The notes under the pieces: generated by a model
What the model was told of the DNA's origin: nothing
Seen by the model: only the letters and a program-made list of their open reading frames with translations
Database searches by the model: none
Source of the DNA: Bacillus sp. MYb209
GTDB lineage: Bacteria > Bacillota > Bacilli > Bacillales > Bacillaceae_G
Length of the DNA: 64,000 nt
Assembly: GCF_002975175.1 (NCBI RefSeq)
Contig: NZ_PCNZ01000011.1
Location: forward strand, 1 to 64,000
Reading direction: 5' to 3'
Translations under genes and position numbers: made by a program
Shown here: positions 18,436 through 25,930 of the stretch, piece after piece
Layout: each line of letters begins with the position of its first letter
Position numbering within the stretch: position 1 is the stretch's first letter

Positions 18436-18987
18436 TTAAAGACGCCTTCTTAGAATTTCTTCAGTTGCATTTGTCATAACTTCTTCAATCGTTTTATTTT
18501 TTGATGGTTTTACTTTTGAAAATATAAGGTCACGACGCACGTCATCATTTAAAGTTATTACCTCCTGATATTCTTTTTTATCTGTATGATATTTTATCGT
18601 GACCTTAATTTTCCCATTGTGTTCTTCACCAAAAGCATTTGCGGAAACAATTGTAGATATTGATTGTCCTGGGGCTATAAAAGCATCCCTGATATTCCTG
18701 AAATATTCTTTACCTGACATTGAATCAATATAACTAGGCTCAAAAATTATGGAATCAATAGTAGCTCCACTTTTACCAAAATTCTTTATAATCAAATACT
18801 CATGAATAGAAGATAAAACTTGGATATAATCTCTGTATACAACTACATATGGTCTATTTGCTTCTTCAATAGAGCTTTTAGTTACCCTTAAGGAAAGTAC
18901 AGAAATAATAATTGCTACTACTGAAGTTCCAATCCCTACTATTGGAGAAATTATTTGTACTAAATCTGAAATATTAATGTTATCCAT
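18436..18987 (-). CDS. Membrane-anchored protein between terminase genes, unknown
   Basis: The 183-residue protein has a hydrophobic helix at about 12-34, a short linker (SSIEEANRPYVVVY) and a soluble, beta-rich domain. No family is recognised beyond resemblance to uncharacterised single-pass phage/host proteins that carry an EANRPYV motif after the membrane helix. Its insertion between terS and terL, which normally abut, marks it as accessory. A role such as superinfection exclusion at the membrane is inference. Confidence 0.65.
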   Translation of the reverse strand: MDNINISDLVQIISPIVGIGTSVVAIIISVLSLRVTKSSIEEANRPYVVVYRDYIQVLSSIHEYLIIKNFGKSGATIDSIIFEPSYIDSMSGKEYFRNIRDAFIAPGQSISTIVSANAFGEEHNGKIKVTIKYHTDKKEYQEVITLNDDVRRDLIFSKVKPSKNKTIEEVMTNATEEILRRRL

Positions 18988-19025
18988 CTATGTATCTCCT
19001 AATCATTTTTACATTAATTATAACA

Positions 19026-19469
19026 TTAATTATTCATTTTTCTCCATTTATTCCTATGAGCTTCCAATTCATCTACCACTTGCTTTCTTGGTTTTTCTAC
19101 CTCTTCATTTTTTCCAACAGTAGAACCACCAGTGACAAATTTCCCTGCTTTAGATTTATTAGTAAGTCCCAATAAATCTAATGCTTTTGTTTTCTTATCC
19201 GACCAAGTCTCCACCTGCTGTGCCAATGGATGCTTTGAATTATTTGTAGCACCGGCTTTATTTGTATGTTGCTGCGTTGCCGGAAACCCTTTCTCTTTCC
19301 ACTCAATAAACATCGTCATATAAACTTCGAAAATATCTAAATAGGATTCAATTAATGGATCTAAAGTAAGGGTGTAAATATCTGCATCACGCATGATTTT
19401 TAATATCCGATTTTTCTCAGCTTCTGTTTTATCGGCAACAATTTTTTGACGCTCCTTTTTCGTAGACAT
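19026..19469 (-). CDS. Terminase small subunit (P27 family)
   Basis: The 147-residue protein fits the P27 small-terminase family by its basic helical N-terminus, the IYTLTLDPLIESYLDIFEVY core and the LGLTNKSKAGKF C-terminal region. It recognises the cos site and loads TerL. It follows an HNH gene across a G-rich intergenic stretch likely to contain cos. Confidence 0.82.
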   Translation of the reverse strand: MSTKKERQKIVADKTEAEKNRILKIMRDADIYTLTLDPLIESYLDIFEVYMTMFIEWKEKGFPATQQHTNKAGATNNSKHPLAQQVETWSDKKTKALDLLGLTNKSKAGKFVTGGSTVGKNEEVEKPRKQVVDELEAHRNKWRKMNN

Positions 19470-19489
19470 TTCACACCCCCCTTTATTTT

Positions 19490-19575
19490 TTAAAAATGTT
19501 GTCTAACGATAGAAATGCCCCCTACGCTACCTATCCTCCCCAAAGGGAAAATTTTATTTTTTGACAGGGGGGCTT
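19490..19575. other. Putative cos / packaging-initiation region
   Basis: The 104-bp gap between HNH and terS contains GCCCCCTACGCTACC, TCCTCCCC and GACAGGGGGG, far more GC-rich than the surrounding DNA. In HNH-bearing HK97-type cos phages the cohesive-end site lies in this position. The exact cut cannot be read from the prophage form. Confidence 0.4.
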
Positions 19576-19948
19576 ATCCAAAATAACTCGGAAAAACCTT
19601 TTTCGGTTTATCTTCATTTTCTTCGATTGTGTGACACTTTGGACAAAGTAACCTTAGATTGTTTAGATCAAGTTTAAGTGTTGGGTCATCTTTAATTGAA
19701 ATAATATGATGAACATGAGCACTTCGACCAAAGACGAACCTTCCACATCGTTGACAGTATCCTTTCTCTCGTTCATATACTTGAGACCTGATAAATTTCC
19801 ATTCATCTGTTCTATAGAATGGTTTGTTTTCATGATGATAGATGTTCTTCTTATCTTTCTTCTTCCTTGGTTTGTTACGCTTATGTTCTTCACAGTAACG
19901 CCCTTTGCTTATCTTGTTACGGCAGCCATTAAAGTCACAGTATTTCAT
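19574..19948 (-). CDS. HNH endonuclease next to terminase
   Basis: This 124-residue protein has an N-terminal Cys cluster (Cys4, Cys9, Cys19, His22) and an HNH domain with CQRCG (65-69), HVHHI (78-82), the LNNLRLLC segment and CPKCH (102-106). HNH proteins of this type act with the terminase in cos cleavage and packaging of HK97-like phages. It is immediately upstream of the cos candidate and terS and overlaps the preceding gene by 4 nt. Confidence 0.88.
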   Translation of the reverse strand: MKYCDFNGCRNKISKGRYCEEHKRNKPRKKKDKKNIYHHENKPFYRTDEWKFIRSQVYEREKGYCQRCGRFVFGRSAHVHHIISIKDDPTLKLDLNNLRLLCPKCHTIEENEDKPKKVFPSYFG

Positions 19949-20226
19949 GATAGCAATTCAATGATGTCTTCTTTCTTTTTAACATCAGCTGGAATCTCAA
20001 CACCTAACTCATCAGCATACTCACGTAACTGTTTCACTGTCATATCATTTAAATTAACTACTGTCTTATCAGGCTCAATTGATGAATCCATGCCTAGTAT
20101 CATACTGTCAGGATTAACAGTTACTTCGAACCCTGGTTCTTCATCAGTTGGTACAAACAAAATTCTTTTTTCTTTTGAATCCCAATACTCTGTACCTGAT
20201 ATTGTTTTTCTGACTTCAGTAATCAT
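19945..20226 (-). CDS. Small phage protein with SAP/Rho-N-like C-terminus
   Basis: A 93-residue protein begins at ATG behind GGAGGGTG. Its last ~35 residues (NDMTVKQLREYADELGVEI, then KKEDIIELL) look like the helix-turn-helix SAP/Rho-N type that binds nucleic acid. Coupling to the HNH gene suggests a part in packaging or late DNA processing, which is inference. Confidence 0.65.
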   Translation of the reverse strand: MITEVRKTISGTEYWDSKEKRILFVPTDEEPGFEVTVNPDSMILGMDSSIEPDKTVVNLNDMTVKQLREYADELGVEIPADVKKKEDIIELLS

Positions 20227-20371
20227 TTTGTTACACCCTCCCTGTCTTTCTACAAAATAAAAAGCAGCGGATTCGCTACTTTAATTGCTCAATTATTCTC
20301 TTTGATATTTTTCTGGATAGCACCTAAGTCGCCTCTCACGAAATAAAAAAAGCACCCTTATTGGATACTTT

Positions 20372-20836
20372 TCATATTTGCTTTTGAATTCTTTTAATTA
20401 TATTTTCGTATAGTCTATTTATTTCTTCGTTATTAACATTAATAGTTAATGGCTTATTATTAATGTACTTTAATAAAGCATCGTCAACTTCTTTCAAATA
20501 CATTATAAATTCTTGTAAACTTTTATTGGTTTTCTTATTAAAAAGGATCGAATATTGTTTAACTTTAAGCTCAAATGCAAGAATTTCTTTTTGATAATCA
20601 TCTTTTAATTCATACAGTTCTGTCTCTGGAATATTATAAAAAGCAACAATATAAACCATAGTTTTTATTCTTTTTTGGTTAACGGAATGTATTTCTTCAA
20701 TTAATATGTTTCCTTTTGCAACCACTTCATTTCCCTTCCTATTTGTCTTTTGCAAAAAATAATTAGTTCCTCCAGTAAAAATAATTGCTGTTATTGCACT
20801 TGTAATAATAGTTCCTAAATTAAAATCAATATCCAT
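20372..20836 (-). CDS. N-terminally anchored helical protein, unknown
   Basis: The 154-residue protein has one hydrophobic helix at about 9-27 (GTIITSAITAIIFTGG) and a long helical soluble part. No family is recognised. It is minus-strand but flanked by terminator-like hairpins and located in the accessory cluster, so it may have its own transcript. The design resembles small phage membrane effectors, but no function can be assigned. Confidence 0.6.
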   Translation of the reverse strand: MDIDFNLGTIITSAITAIIFTGGTNYFLQKTNRKGNEVVAKGNILIEEIHSVNQKRIKTMVYIVAFYNIPETELYELKDDYQKEILAFELKVKQYSILFNKKTNKSLQEFIMYLKEVDDALLKYINNKPLTINVNNEEINRLYENIIKRIQKQI

Positions 20837-20952
20837 AAAACTTAATGTCCCCTTCCAAAAATACCATTAATTTCATTTTATCATACAAATAAAATGAAGA
20901 TATATCTACTTTTTGTTATAATAATATACAAACATGGAAGGATCTGTATATT

Positions 20953-21537
20953 ATGAGTTTAATAACAATTGTAGAAACCAAAGACATTGTTTCCATTATT
21001 TCTGACGGGCAAAAAACCGGACTTGACGGAAACATAGTTGGAACGGGTTTTCAAAAATTCTATGCTACTGATAATTTTTTCATTGCCGTTGGTGGCTCCG
21101 AAGCTGTTGCACGATTACTTTTTGAACATTTCAAGGAAGTTAACGCAGACAAAGATTACGTTAAAAATTTAATCGATGAACAAGCTAGCCAAATTAACCA
21201 TAGCTATTGTATGGTGTTTGGTGATTGTACAAACAAAAGATCTCTATATACGGTATATAATCATTTTAATAATGAATTTGAAGTTCAAAACTATATACCA
21301 GAATCAGAAAGCTATTTACCTATCATCATAAACTCTAGTCATTTAAAAGAAGCCCCTATTGGACTTGTAAAATATAAAATAAGTCAAATGGTATTAAAAA
21401 ATAAAAGTAATGAAGAAATTATACAGGTGCAAAAAGATTTTCATCAGTATGCTGCAAATAATGATCCTACCGTAAATAGTGAAATAATTCCACATATTAT
21501 TTATAAACAAAAAATTACAGAACAAAAGAGCAACTGA
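20953..21537 (+). CDS. Plus-strand accessory protein, possible Ntn-hydrolase-like fold
   Basis: The 194-residue protein starts at ATG behind a GGAAGGATC-type site; TATAAT lies about 40 nt upstream. The first 70 residues (ITIVETKDIVSIISDGQKTG ... FFIAVGGSEAVARLLFEHF) faintly recall the opening strands and helix of proteasome/HslV-type Ntn hydrolases, but no N-terminal Thr/Ser nucleophile follows the Met cleanly, so the link is weak. The last codons fall inside a strong terminator. Placement in the plus-strand cluster suggests expression in the lysogen. Confidence 0.65.
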   Translation: MSLITIVETKDIVSIISDGQKTGLDGNIVGTGFQKFYATDNFFIAVGGSEAVARLLFEHFKEVNADKDYVKNLIDEQASQINHSYCMVFGDCTNKRSLYTVYNHFNNEFEVQNYIPESESYLPIIINSSHLKEAPIGLVKYKISQMVLKNKSNEEIIQVQKDFHQYAANNDPTVNSEIIPHIIYKQKITEQKSN

Positions 21538-21557
21538 TATTTGGTTGCTCTTTTGTT
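21522..21557 (+). terminator. Intrinsic terminator of 20953-21537
   Basis: ACAAAAGAGCAAC and GTTGCTCTTTTGT form a long near-perfect stem followed by U-rich sequence. It overlaps the stop codon. Confidence 0.85.
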
Positions 21558-21620
21558 AATTTCTTATGTTATTACTATAATTCATATTTTCAATAGTATC
21601 GATTCACTTTAGGAGTGAAC

Positions 21621-22028
21621 CTAAATGATACCTTCTCTTTCCACAAACTTGATAAGCCGAATTATTTCAGCATGTTTCTTTTTAATATGGCTAGAACTAT
21701 AACTAATTTCCTCAGCTATTTGCTCCAACGTCATGCCATCCACATACTTCATTTTTAGTATTTTATTGTCCAAACCTCTAAACTTGTTAATTAACTTTTT
21801 CAGCTTGTACATATCATTCAGCTTATGCGCTAACTCATATTCGATTGCTTCAATACGTTCTTCTACCTTGGAACCTTCCGACTCAGCAGTTAAACGTACA
21901 TCTCGCAAATCACCACTGATCCAGCGTTTTAATTCAGATTTTGTTTTATCTAAGTTGTAATCTAAGTATGCGATTCGTTCTTCTAATTTCTGATAGTCTT
22001 TCAGCCAGTCAAACAAATGATGATTCAC
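21621..22028 (-). CDS. Phage late transcription regulator (ArpU/sigma-region-4-like)
   Basis: The 135-residue protein is a coiled N-terminal region followed by a sigma-70 region-4-like HTH: LDNKILKMKYVDGMTLEQIA and SYSSSHIKKKHAEIIRLIKF. Such proteins (ArpU/RinA type) switch on the late operon in Gram-positive phages. It lies between the replication and packaging modules, as expected, although now embedded among plus-strand accessory genes. Confidence 0.78.
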   Translation of the reverse strand: MNHHLFDWLKDYQKLEERIAYLDYNLDKTKSELKRWISGDLRDVRLTAESEGSKVEERIEAIEYELAHKLNDMYKLKKLINKFRGLDNKILKMKYVDGMTLEQIAEEISYSSSHIKKKHAEIIRLIKFVEREGII

Positions 22029-22117
22029 CTACTTTCTTTTAAAACTCAATATATTACCAAACTATTCCTTTTAAATTTGCTATACTAATAATAAAAACAA
22101 CTAAGAGAGGATAAATT

Positions 22118-22942
22118 ATGTCAAACAAAATAGATGCAAATTACCTTTTATTACAACTTGGTTTATACGAACCTGTTCCATTTAATGAAACCAATGCTAT
22201 TGAATTAGAACAAATATTTAATAATTTCTCTGATATTCAGTTTGATTGTTATTGTATTGAATGTAAAAAAGATTCTACATTTAAATTTCACGAGACAAAG
22301 GGCCTTGTATTATATCTCAATGCAAATCCAGATCCAGCTAAAGCAATAAACAGATTAAACACTCATCCAGACCCCATTAATTTAATCTTTAAATGTCAAC
22401 GAGATAGTTCACATTTGTACTCATTTATGATTCGAATTATCAACAATGAAATAACTAAGGTTGGACAATTTCCATCTATCGCATCTTTAGAATTACATTC
22501 TATAGATAAATATCGGAAAATCCTAAAAAGTGACTACCGTGACTTTTCCAAGGCTATTGGACTATATTCCCATGGAATCGGAGCTGGTTCATTTGTTTAC
22601 CTACGTAGAATTTTTGAAAATCTAATTGAAGAATGTAGGCAAGAGGCACAAAAAGACGATTCCTTTGACGTTGATGCTTTCCAGTGCTCTAAGATGGATG
22701 AGAAAATACTAATGTTAAAAGCTTATCTTCCAGGTTTTCTTGTTGAAAATAGAAAACTATATGGAATCCTTAGCAAAGGAATACATGAATTAGACGAAAA
22801 AACATGTTTAGAATTATTTCCTAATGTCAAGGTTGCGATTGAATTAATACTTGATGAAAAAATCCATCAACTTGAAAAGGAAAGTAAGATTCAATCAGCT
22901 AGAAAATTTATCGCAGCGACTGTTGAAAAATTTAAGAAATAA
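22118..22942 (+). CDS. Zinc-ribbon / DUF4145-like protein, candidate defence gene
   Basis: The 274-residue protein carries a probable zinc ribbon near the N-terminus (CYCIEC at about 45-50 and FKCQRDSSH around 85) and a C-terminal helical part with YLRRIFENLIEEC and YGILSKGIHELDE. The layout of a zinc ribbon followed by a helical R...H region resembles DUF4145/HEPN-related proteins found in antiphage loci. I cannot assign a reaction. AAGAGAGG precedes the ATG, TATACT stands about 35 nt upstream, and a hairpin terminator follows. It runs against the phage operon, so expression in the lysogen is likely. Confidence 0.68.
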   Translation: MSNKIDANYLLLQLGLYEPVPFNETNAIELEQIFNNFSDIQFDCYCIECKKDSTFKFHETKGLVLYLNANPDPAKAINRLNTHPDPINLIFKCQRDSSHLYSFMIRIINNEITKVGQFPSIASLELHSIDKYRKILKSDYRDFSKAIGLYSHGIGAGSFVYLRRIFENLIEECRQEAQKDDSFDVDAFQCSKMDEKILMLKAYLPGFLVENRKLYGILSKGIHELDEKTCLELFPNVKVAIELILDEKIHQLEKESKIQSARKFIAATVEKFKK

Positions 22943-22951
22943 AACATTCGA

Positions 22952-22979
22952 TCATCCTTTTTAGGGTGGTTTTATCTTT
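22952..22979 (+). terminator. Intrinsic terminator of 22118-22942
   Basis: GATCATCC and GGGTGGTTTT form a short stem (with G-T pairs) followed by T-rich sequence, 9 nt after the stop. Confidence 0.6.
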
Positions 22980-23214
22980 ACTTTCTACTAAGAAACTCTA
23001 AATCTCATAAAACATGTTTATTTTCCTTTCTAAGACGTTTTACCTTCCACATGGTGAATTACATTAGGAAATAAAAACATCTTAGTTTTTTCTCAATCTG
23101 AAAAGCCATTTTTCAGCAAAAGGTTTATTTTGTTATAAAATCTATCTATTCCAAATGAAAAATTTAGTATAATGAGTTGATAACGATATTTATTAGAATA
23201 AGGAGATGTAATAA

Positions 23215-23820
23215 TTGTTCGAACTTTTCACCTGGATATTACTGAAAGTATTAACTTCACCCATAATACTCATTACTGCATTACTAGCTATTTTTTTAGT
23301 TGTTTTTCTAGGATTCTCCCAACATAAAAAACAACTTGAAATTCATAAGAAGCAACTTGAAATTCAACAAAAACAAATCCAAGCTCGTAAAATTTATATG
23401 GAGGAGCTTCGTCAATCTAGCATCAATGAAATTGACAAAATGGATGGTCGACAATTTGAAGAATACTTAAGTTCCTTATATGAATCACTCGGATACCAAA
23501 CAGAAGTTACAAAAGGATCTGGTGACTTTGGAGCAGACTTAGTTTTAAAAAACAATAACGAAACAATCATTGTGCAAGCGAAACGCTACAGTAATAAAGT
23601 TAGCCTTCAAGCCGTTCAAGAAATCGTCGCAGCAAAAGGTTACTATATCGCTAATCATGCATGGGTTGTAACTAATAACTATTTCACAGAGCCAGCTCGT
23701 AAACTAGCAGCTGCTAATGATGTATTACTTATTGACCGTGATCTATTAATTAAACTAAGTGCACAAGTTAATCGTCAGAATACCCAAAATCAATCAAACA
23801 TGGAGCAGATCAGCCAGTAA
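23215..23820 (+). CDS. Membrane-anchored Mrr-like restriction endonuclease
   Basis: The 201-residue protein has a membrane helix at about 10-33, a Lys/Gln-rich coiled segment (38-60) and an Mrr_cat nuclease domain (77-185). Catalytic PD-(D/E)XK residues are visible: GRQFEEYL (Glu82/83), GSGDFGADLVL (Asp108) and IIVQAKRY (Gln121-Lys123). Mrr-type enzymes cut foreign, often methylated, DNA, and membrane-anchored forms are known as single-gene nucleases. TTG start behind AAGGAGATG; TATAAT at about -45. A terminator overlaps the stop. The likely role is exclusion of other phages by the lysogen (inference). Confidence 0.85.
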   Translation: MFELFTWILLKVLTSPIILITALLAIFLVVFLGFSQHKKQLEIHKKQLEIQQKQIQARKIYMEELRQSSINEIDKMDGRQFEEYLSSLYESLGYQTEVTKGSGDFGADLVLKNNNETIIVQAKRYSNKVSLQAVQEIVAAKGYYIANHAWVVTNNYFTEPARKLAAANDVLLIDRDLLIKLSAQVNRQNTQNQSNMEQISQ

Positions 23821-23838
23821 AAGCTGACTGTTCTTTTT
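23803..23838 (+). terminator. Intrinsic terminator of the Mrr-like gene
   Basis: GAGCAGATCAGC and GCTGACTGTTC pair with an 8-base loop and are followed by TTTTTG. Confidence 0.8.
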
Positions 23839-23893
23839 GTTTAAAATGAAATTTTTATAATCGATATCCTGAGCCGAAGCCCAGGACTAATAT

Positions 23894-24331
23894 TTATTCA
23901 GCAATCTTTTCTCCATCAACAATCTTTAATTGACCAGGAACAACTTCCGTTGTCCCATCCGGTTTAACGTTGTACTCTACACCTTCATGCGGTTCTGTAT
24001 AAAATTCATCCAGTGACATTTGCGAAGGATCAATAATGATAGAAACATTTTCACCGGCATATGGATAAAGTTTATTAATTTTACCTTTCGCATCGCGCTT
24101 CACATTGAATTTAAGTACGGTTTTCTTACTATCACGTTGGATAGATACAAATTCCGCACCAATCGGTTCAACTTCACTTTCTACCACAGTTAAAACAATA
24201 ATTGTTCCTGGCATCTTTAATAGATCATCGGCATGTGGAAGCTCATCACTTAATACATGGAACATCAAAACTTCCTTTTTATCGTCCTTTTGCATTTTCT
24301 TGAATAAAACGTTCAATTTTACGTTTGTCAT
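23894..24331 (-). CDS. Phage early protein, unknown
   Basis: This 145-residue, beta-rich protein opens the leftmost end of the early operon. Motifs such as EFVSIQRDSKKTVLKFNV and IIIDPSQMSLDEFY are seen in uncharacterised Bacillus phage proteins, but I assign no function. It starts at ATG behind AAAGGAGCT and follows the 90-residue gene by about 50 nt. Confidence 0.65.
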   Translation of the reverse strand: MTNVKLNVLFKKMQKDDKKEVLMFHVLSDELPHADDLLKMPGTIIVLTVVESEVEPIGAEFVSIQRDSKKTVLKFNVKRDAKGKINKLYPYAGENVSIIIDPSQMSLDEFYTEPHEGVEYNVKPDGTTEVVPGQLKIVDGEKIAE

Positions 24332-24381
24332 AGTTCAAGCTCCTTTTGTATTAGATTGATATTAGAACTAAAGTTTTCCTG

Positions 24382-24654
24382 TTATTTCTGTACGTTTCTA
24401 GCCTTAGAAAGTCTTTCAGTCGCTTTTAGTCTTTGCTCTTCCGTCATAACTCGTAAATTCTTCATTGTTACTTGTTTTTCTTGAAGAATACCTTTAACAG
24501 CTGTTTGCCTTCCATCCTCTTCTTCTAAGGTTTGTAATTCACATAGCTTACTAAGTTTCCTAATATGTTTAGGTACAGTAGAGTAAACGTTCCACTCGCC
24601 TGTACTATTATCGAAAACCAATGTAGTTTCTTGTTCTTCACGGGAATATGTCAT
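24382..24654 (-). CDS. Small phage early protein, unknown
   Basis: A 90-residue basic protein whose ATG lies one base downstream of the ERCC4 nuclease stop, so the two are translationally linked. The N-terminal part (TTLVFDNSTGEWNVYST) may be a small beta unit, the rest is helical and basic (LKATERLSKARNVQK). A DNA-processing role alongside the nuclease is conceivable but unsupported. Confidence 0.65.
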   Translation of the reverse strand: MTYSREEQETTLVFDNSTGEWNVYSTVPKHIRKLSKLCELQTLEEEDGRQTAVKGILQEKQVTMKNLRVMTEEQRLKATERLSKARNVQK

Positions 24655-24655
24655 A

Positions 24656-25201
24656 TTAAAAAGATCCTGCTTTCAGATAGTGTCTTGCTTGATAATAAAA
24701 GTGATAATATATCCAGTTACCACTGTACTTGTTATCTAAATACACAATTTCAAAACCATATCTCGCTTTAAATGTATTGAGTCTTCCAAGTAACGCTAAC
24801 GGGCTGTATTTCGAACGATACTGACCTTTTAACATTTTTTCATAGCCTTTAGGGTCTTCCACAATTAAAGTGAATGGAATATCTTTCGAACGAATCAATT
24901 CATTTTCAAACGCTGTTTGTTTATCCTTTTGTAAGTTCCCTGTGATCTCATCCATGTGGGCTTTTCGTTCTACTCGGCTATCTAAGTAAATATCACGTGG
25001 TATTCCTAACTCTTCATTTTTAGGAATCATACAACCATAATCGCCCGTATCTAATTTTTGGATTTTTACTGGTATATCCTTTTGATTTAAATAATCAAGG
25101 ATATGACCATTTACATTTTCACGAGTATCAATCACGACTGTGAGTGTTTTAAGGATTTTTTCTATTTCTTTATCTGTGTAATGGAAACGGATCATTCTCA
25201 T
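24656..25201 (-). CDS. ERCC4-domain (XPF-type) nuclease
   Basis: The 181-residue protein shows the XPF/ERCC4 nuclease signature: VVIDTRENVNGHILDYL (Asp25, Glu28), KLDTGDYG (Asp54) and SRVERKAHMDE, the V-E-R-K-x3-D catalytic motif at 77-84. XPF-type nucleases cut branched or 3'-flap DNA; phages use them in replication or recombination. It lies downstream of the primase-helicase in the early operon and overlaps the preceding gene by 4 nt (ATGA). Confidence 0.85.
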   Translation of the reverse strand: MRMIRFHYTDKEIEKILKTLTVVIDTRENVNGHILDYLNQKDIPVKIQKLDTGDYGCMIPKNEELGIPRDIYLDSRVERKAHMDEITGNLQKDKQTAFENELIRSKDIPFTLIVEDPKGYEKMLKGQYRSKYSPLALLGRLNTFKARYGFEIVYLDNKYSGNWIYYHFYYQARHYLKAGSF

Positions 25202-25626
25202 GCTCCTTTCTTTGAATATGTAACCGCACGTTCATATATCTTTCTTGCCATTGCATTTGATTCATCATTTTCAAATTTACGATAATCGTCATACATGTCT
25301 GTCCATCCGTTCTTAGCAAGAACAATCGTCCAGTCATAGAACATTTGTAATGAATCGGCATCAGCAAGCAACCATTCATATAATTTTTGATTATGTTTCC
25401 ACCCACAGAAATGATGAAATATCTTCATTAACGTGATTTTCTCCGCACTTTCATCTTTCCAAGATTTAAACCAATCATAAATAGCTTGATAGTTTTGTTC
25501 GGCTGCTTGCATAATTTCCGTTGGAATTAAATCTTGTTTTTTTATCGCAACTTGATTATCTTTTTTATCAAGATAGATATCCGCACCTGATTTCCAAATC
25601 GAACTTAAAATTAATAAAACCTGCAA
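25198..25626 (-). CDS. Phage early protein, unknown
   Basis: This ~142-residue helical protein starts best at TTG 25626, behind AGAGGTGATAGAT; the frame is open to 25647. The N-terminus (LLILSSIWKSGADIYLDKKD) recalls small docking domains of the TubC type, followed by helices rich in Trp (YDWFKSWKDE, FCGWKHNQKLYEWL). No function can be given. It is coupled to the ERCC4 nuclease. Confidence 0.65.
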   Translation of the reverse strand: MQVLLILSSIWKSGADIYLDKKDNQVAIKKQDLIPTEIMQAAEQNYQAIYDWFKSWKDESAEKITLMKIFHHFCGWKHNQKLYEWLLADADSLQMFYDWTIVLAKNGWTDMYDDYRKFENDESNAMARKIYERAVTYSKKGA

Positions 25627-25689
25627 ATCTATCACCTCTGTTATCAAAAGTTACTTAGAAGTGTTACTAAAAAACACCGAAAATTAGCA

Positions 25690-25930
25690 TGTGTTACTTT
25701 TTAGTAACCCCCTTGAACCTTAGAGCCCCAAGGGATTGAGGCACTCAGGTTACTTTTGTTACCTATTTTGAGCATTAAGCCCCCTAATAGAATACTTATA
25801 TATATATTTATTTTTTGTTTATATATATTTTTAGTAACAAAAGTAACAAAAAGAATATATAAAGTACCTTGATCCCTTATGTACCAAGGGTTTTAAGTAA
25901 TTTTAAATGGGTTACTTTTAGTAACACTTT
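25690..25930. other. Candidate phage replication origin (iterated GTTAC palindromes)
   Basis: The gap between primase and the next gene holds GTTACTTTTTAGTAAC (25693-25708), GTTACTTTTGTTAC (25749-25762), its exact reverse complement GTAACAAAAGTAAC (25834-25847) and GTTACTTTTAGTAAC (25911-25925, inside the primase 3' end). An AT-only-like stretch (25797-25830) lies between. Two symmetric CCTTG...CAAGGG repeats (about 25711-25733 and 25867-25890) flank the set. Repeated sites beside a primase gene and an unwinding-type AT run fit an origin. Confidence 0.45.

Noticed and set aside
25640-25930. CRISPR array suggested by repeated GTTAC units
   Set aside because: Units are only 14-16 bp, irregularly spaced and in both orientations, without uniform spacers or cas genes.
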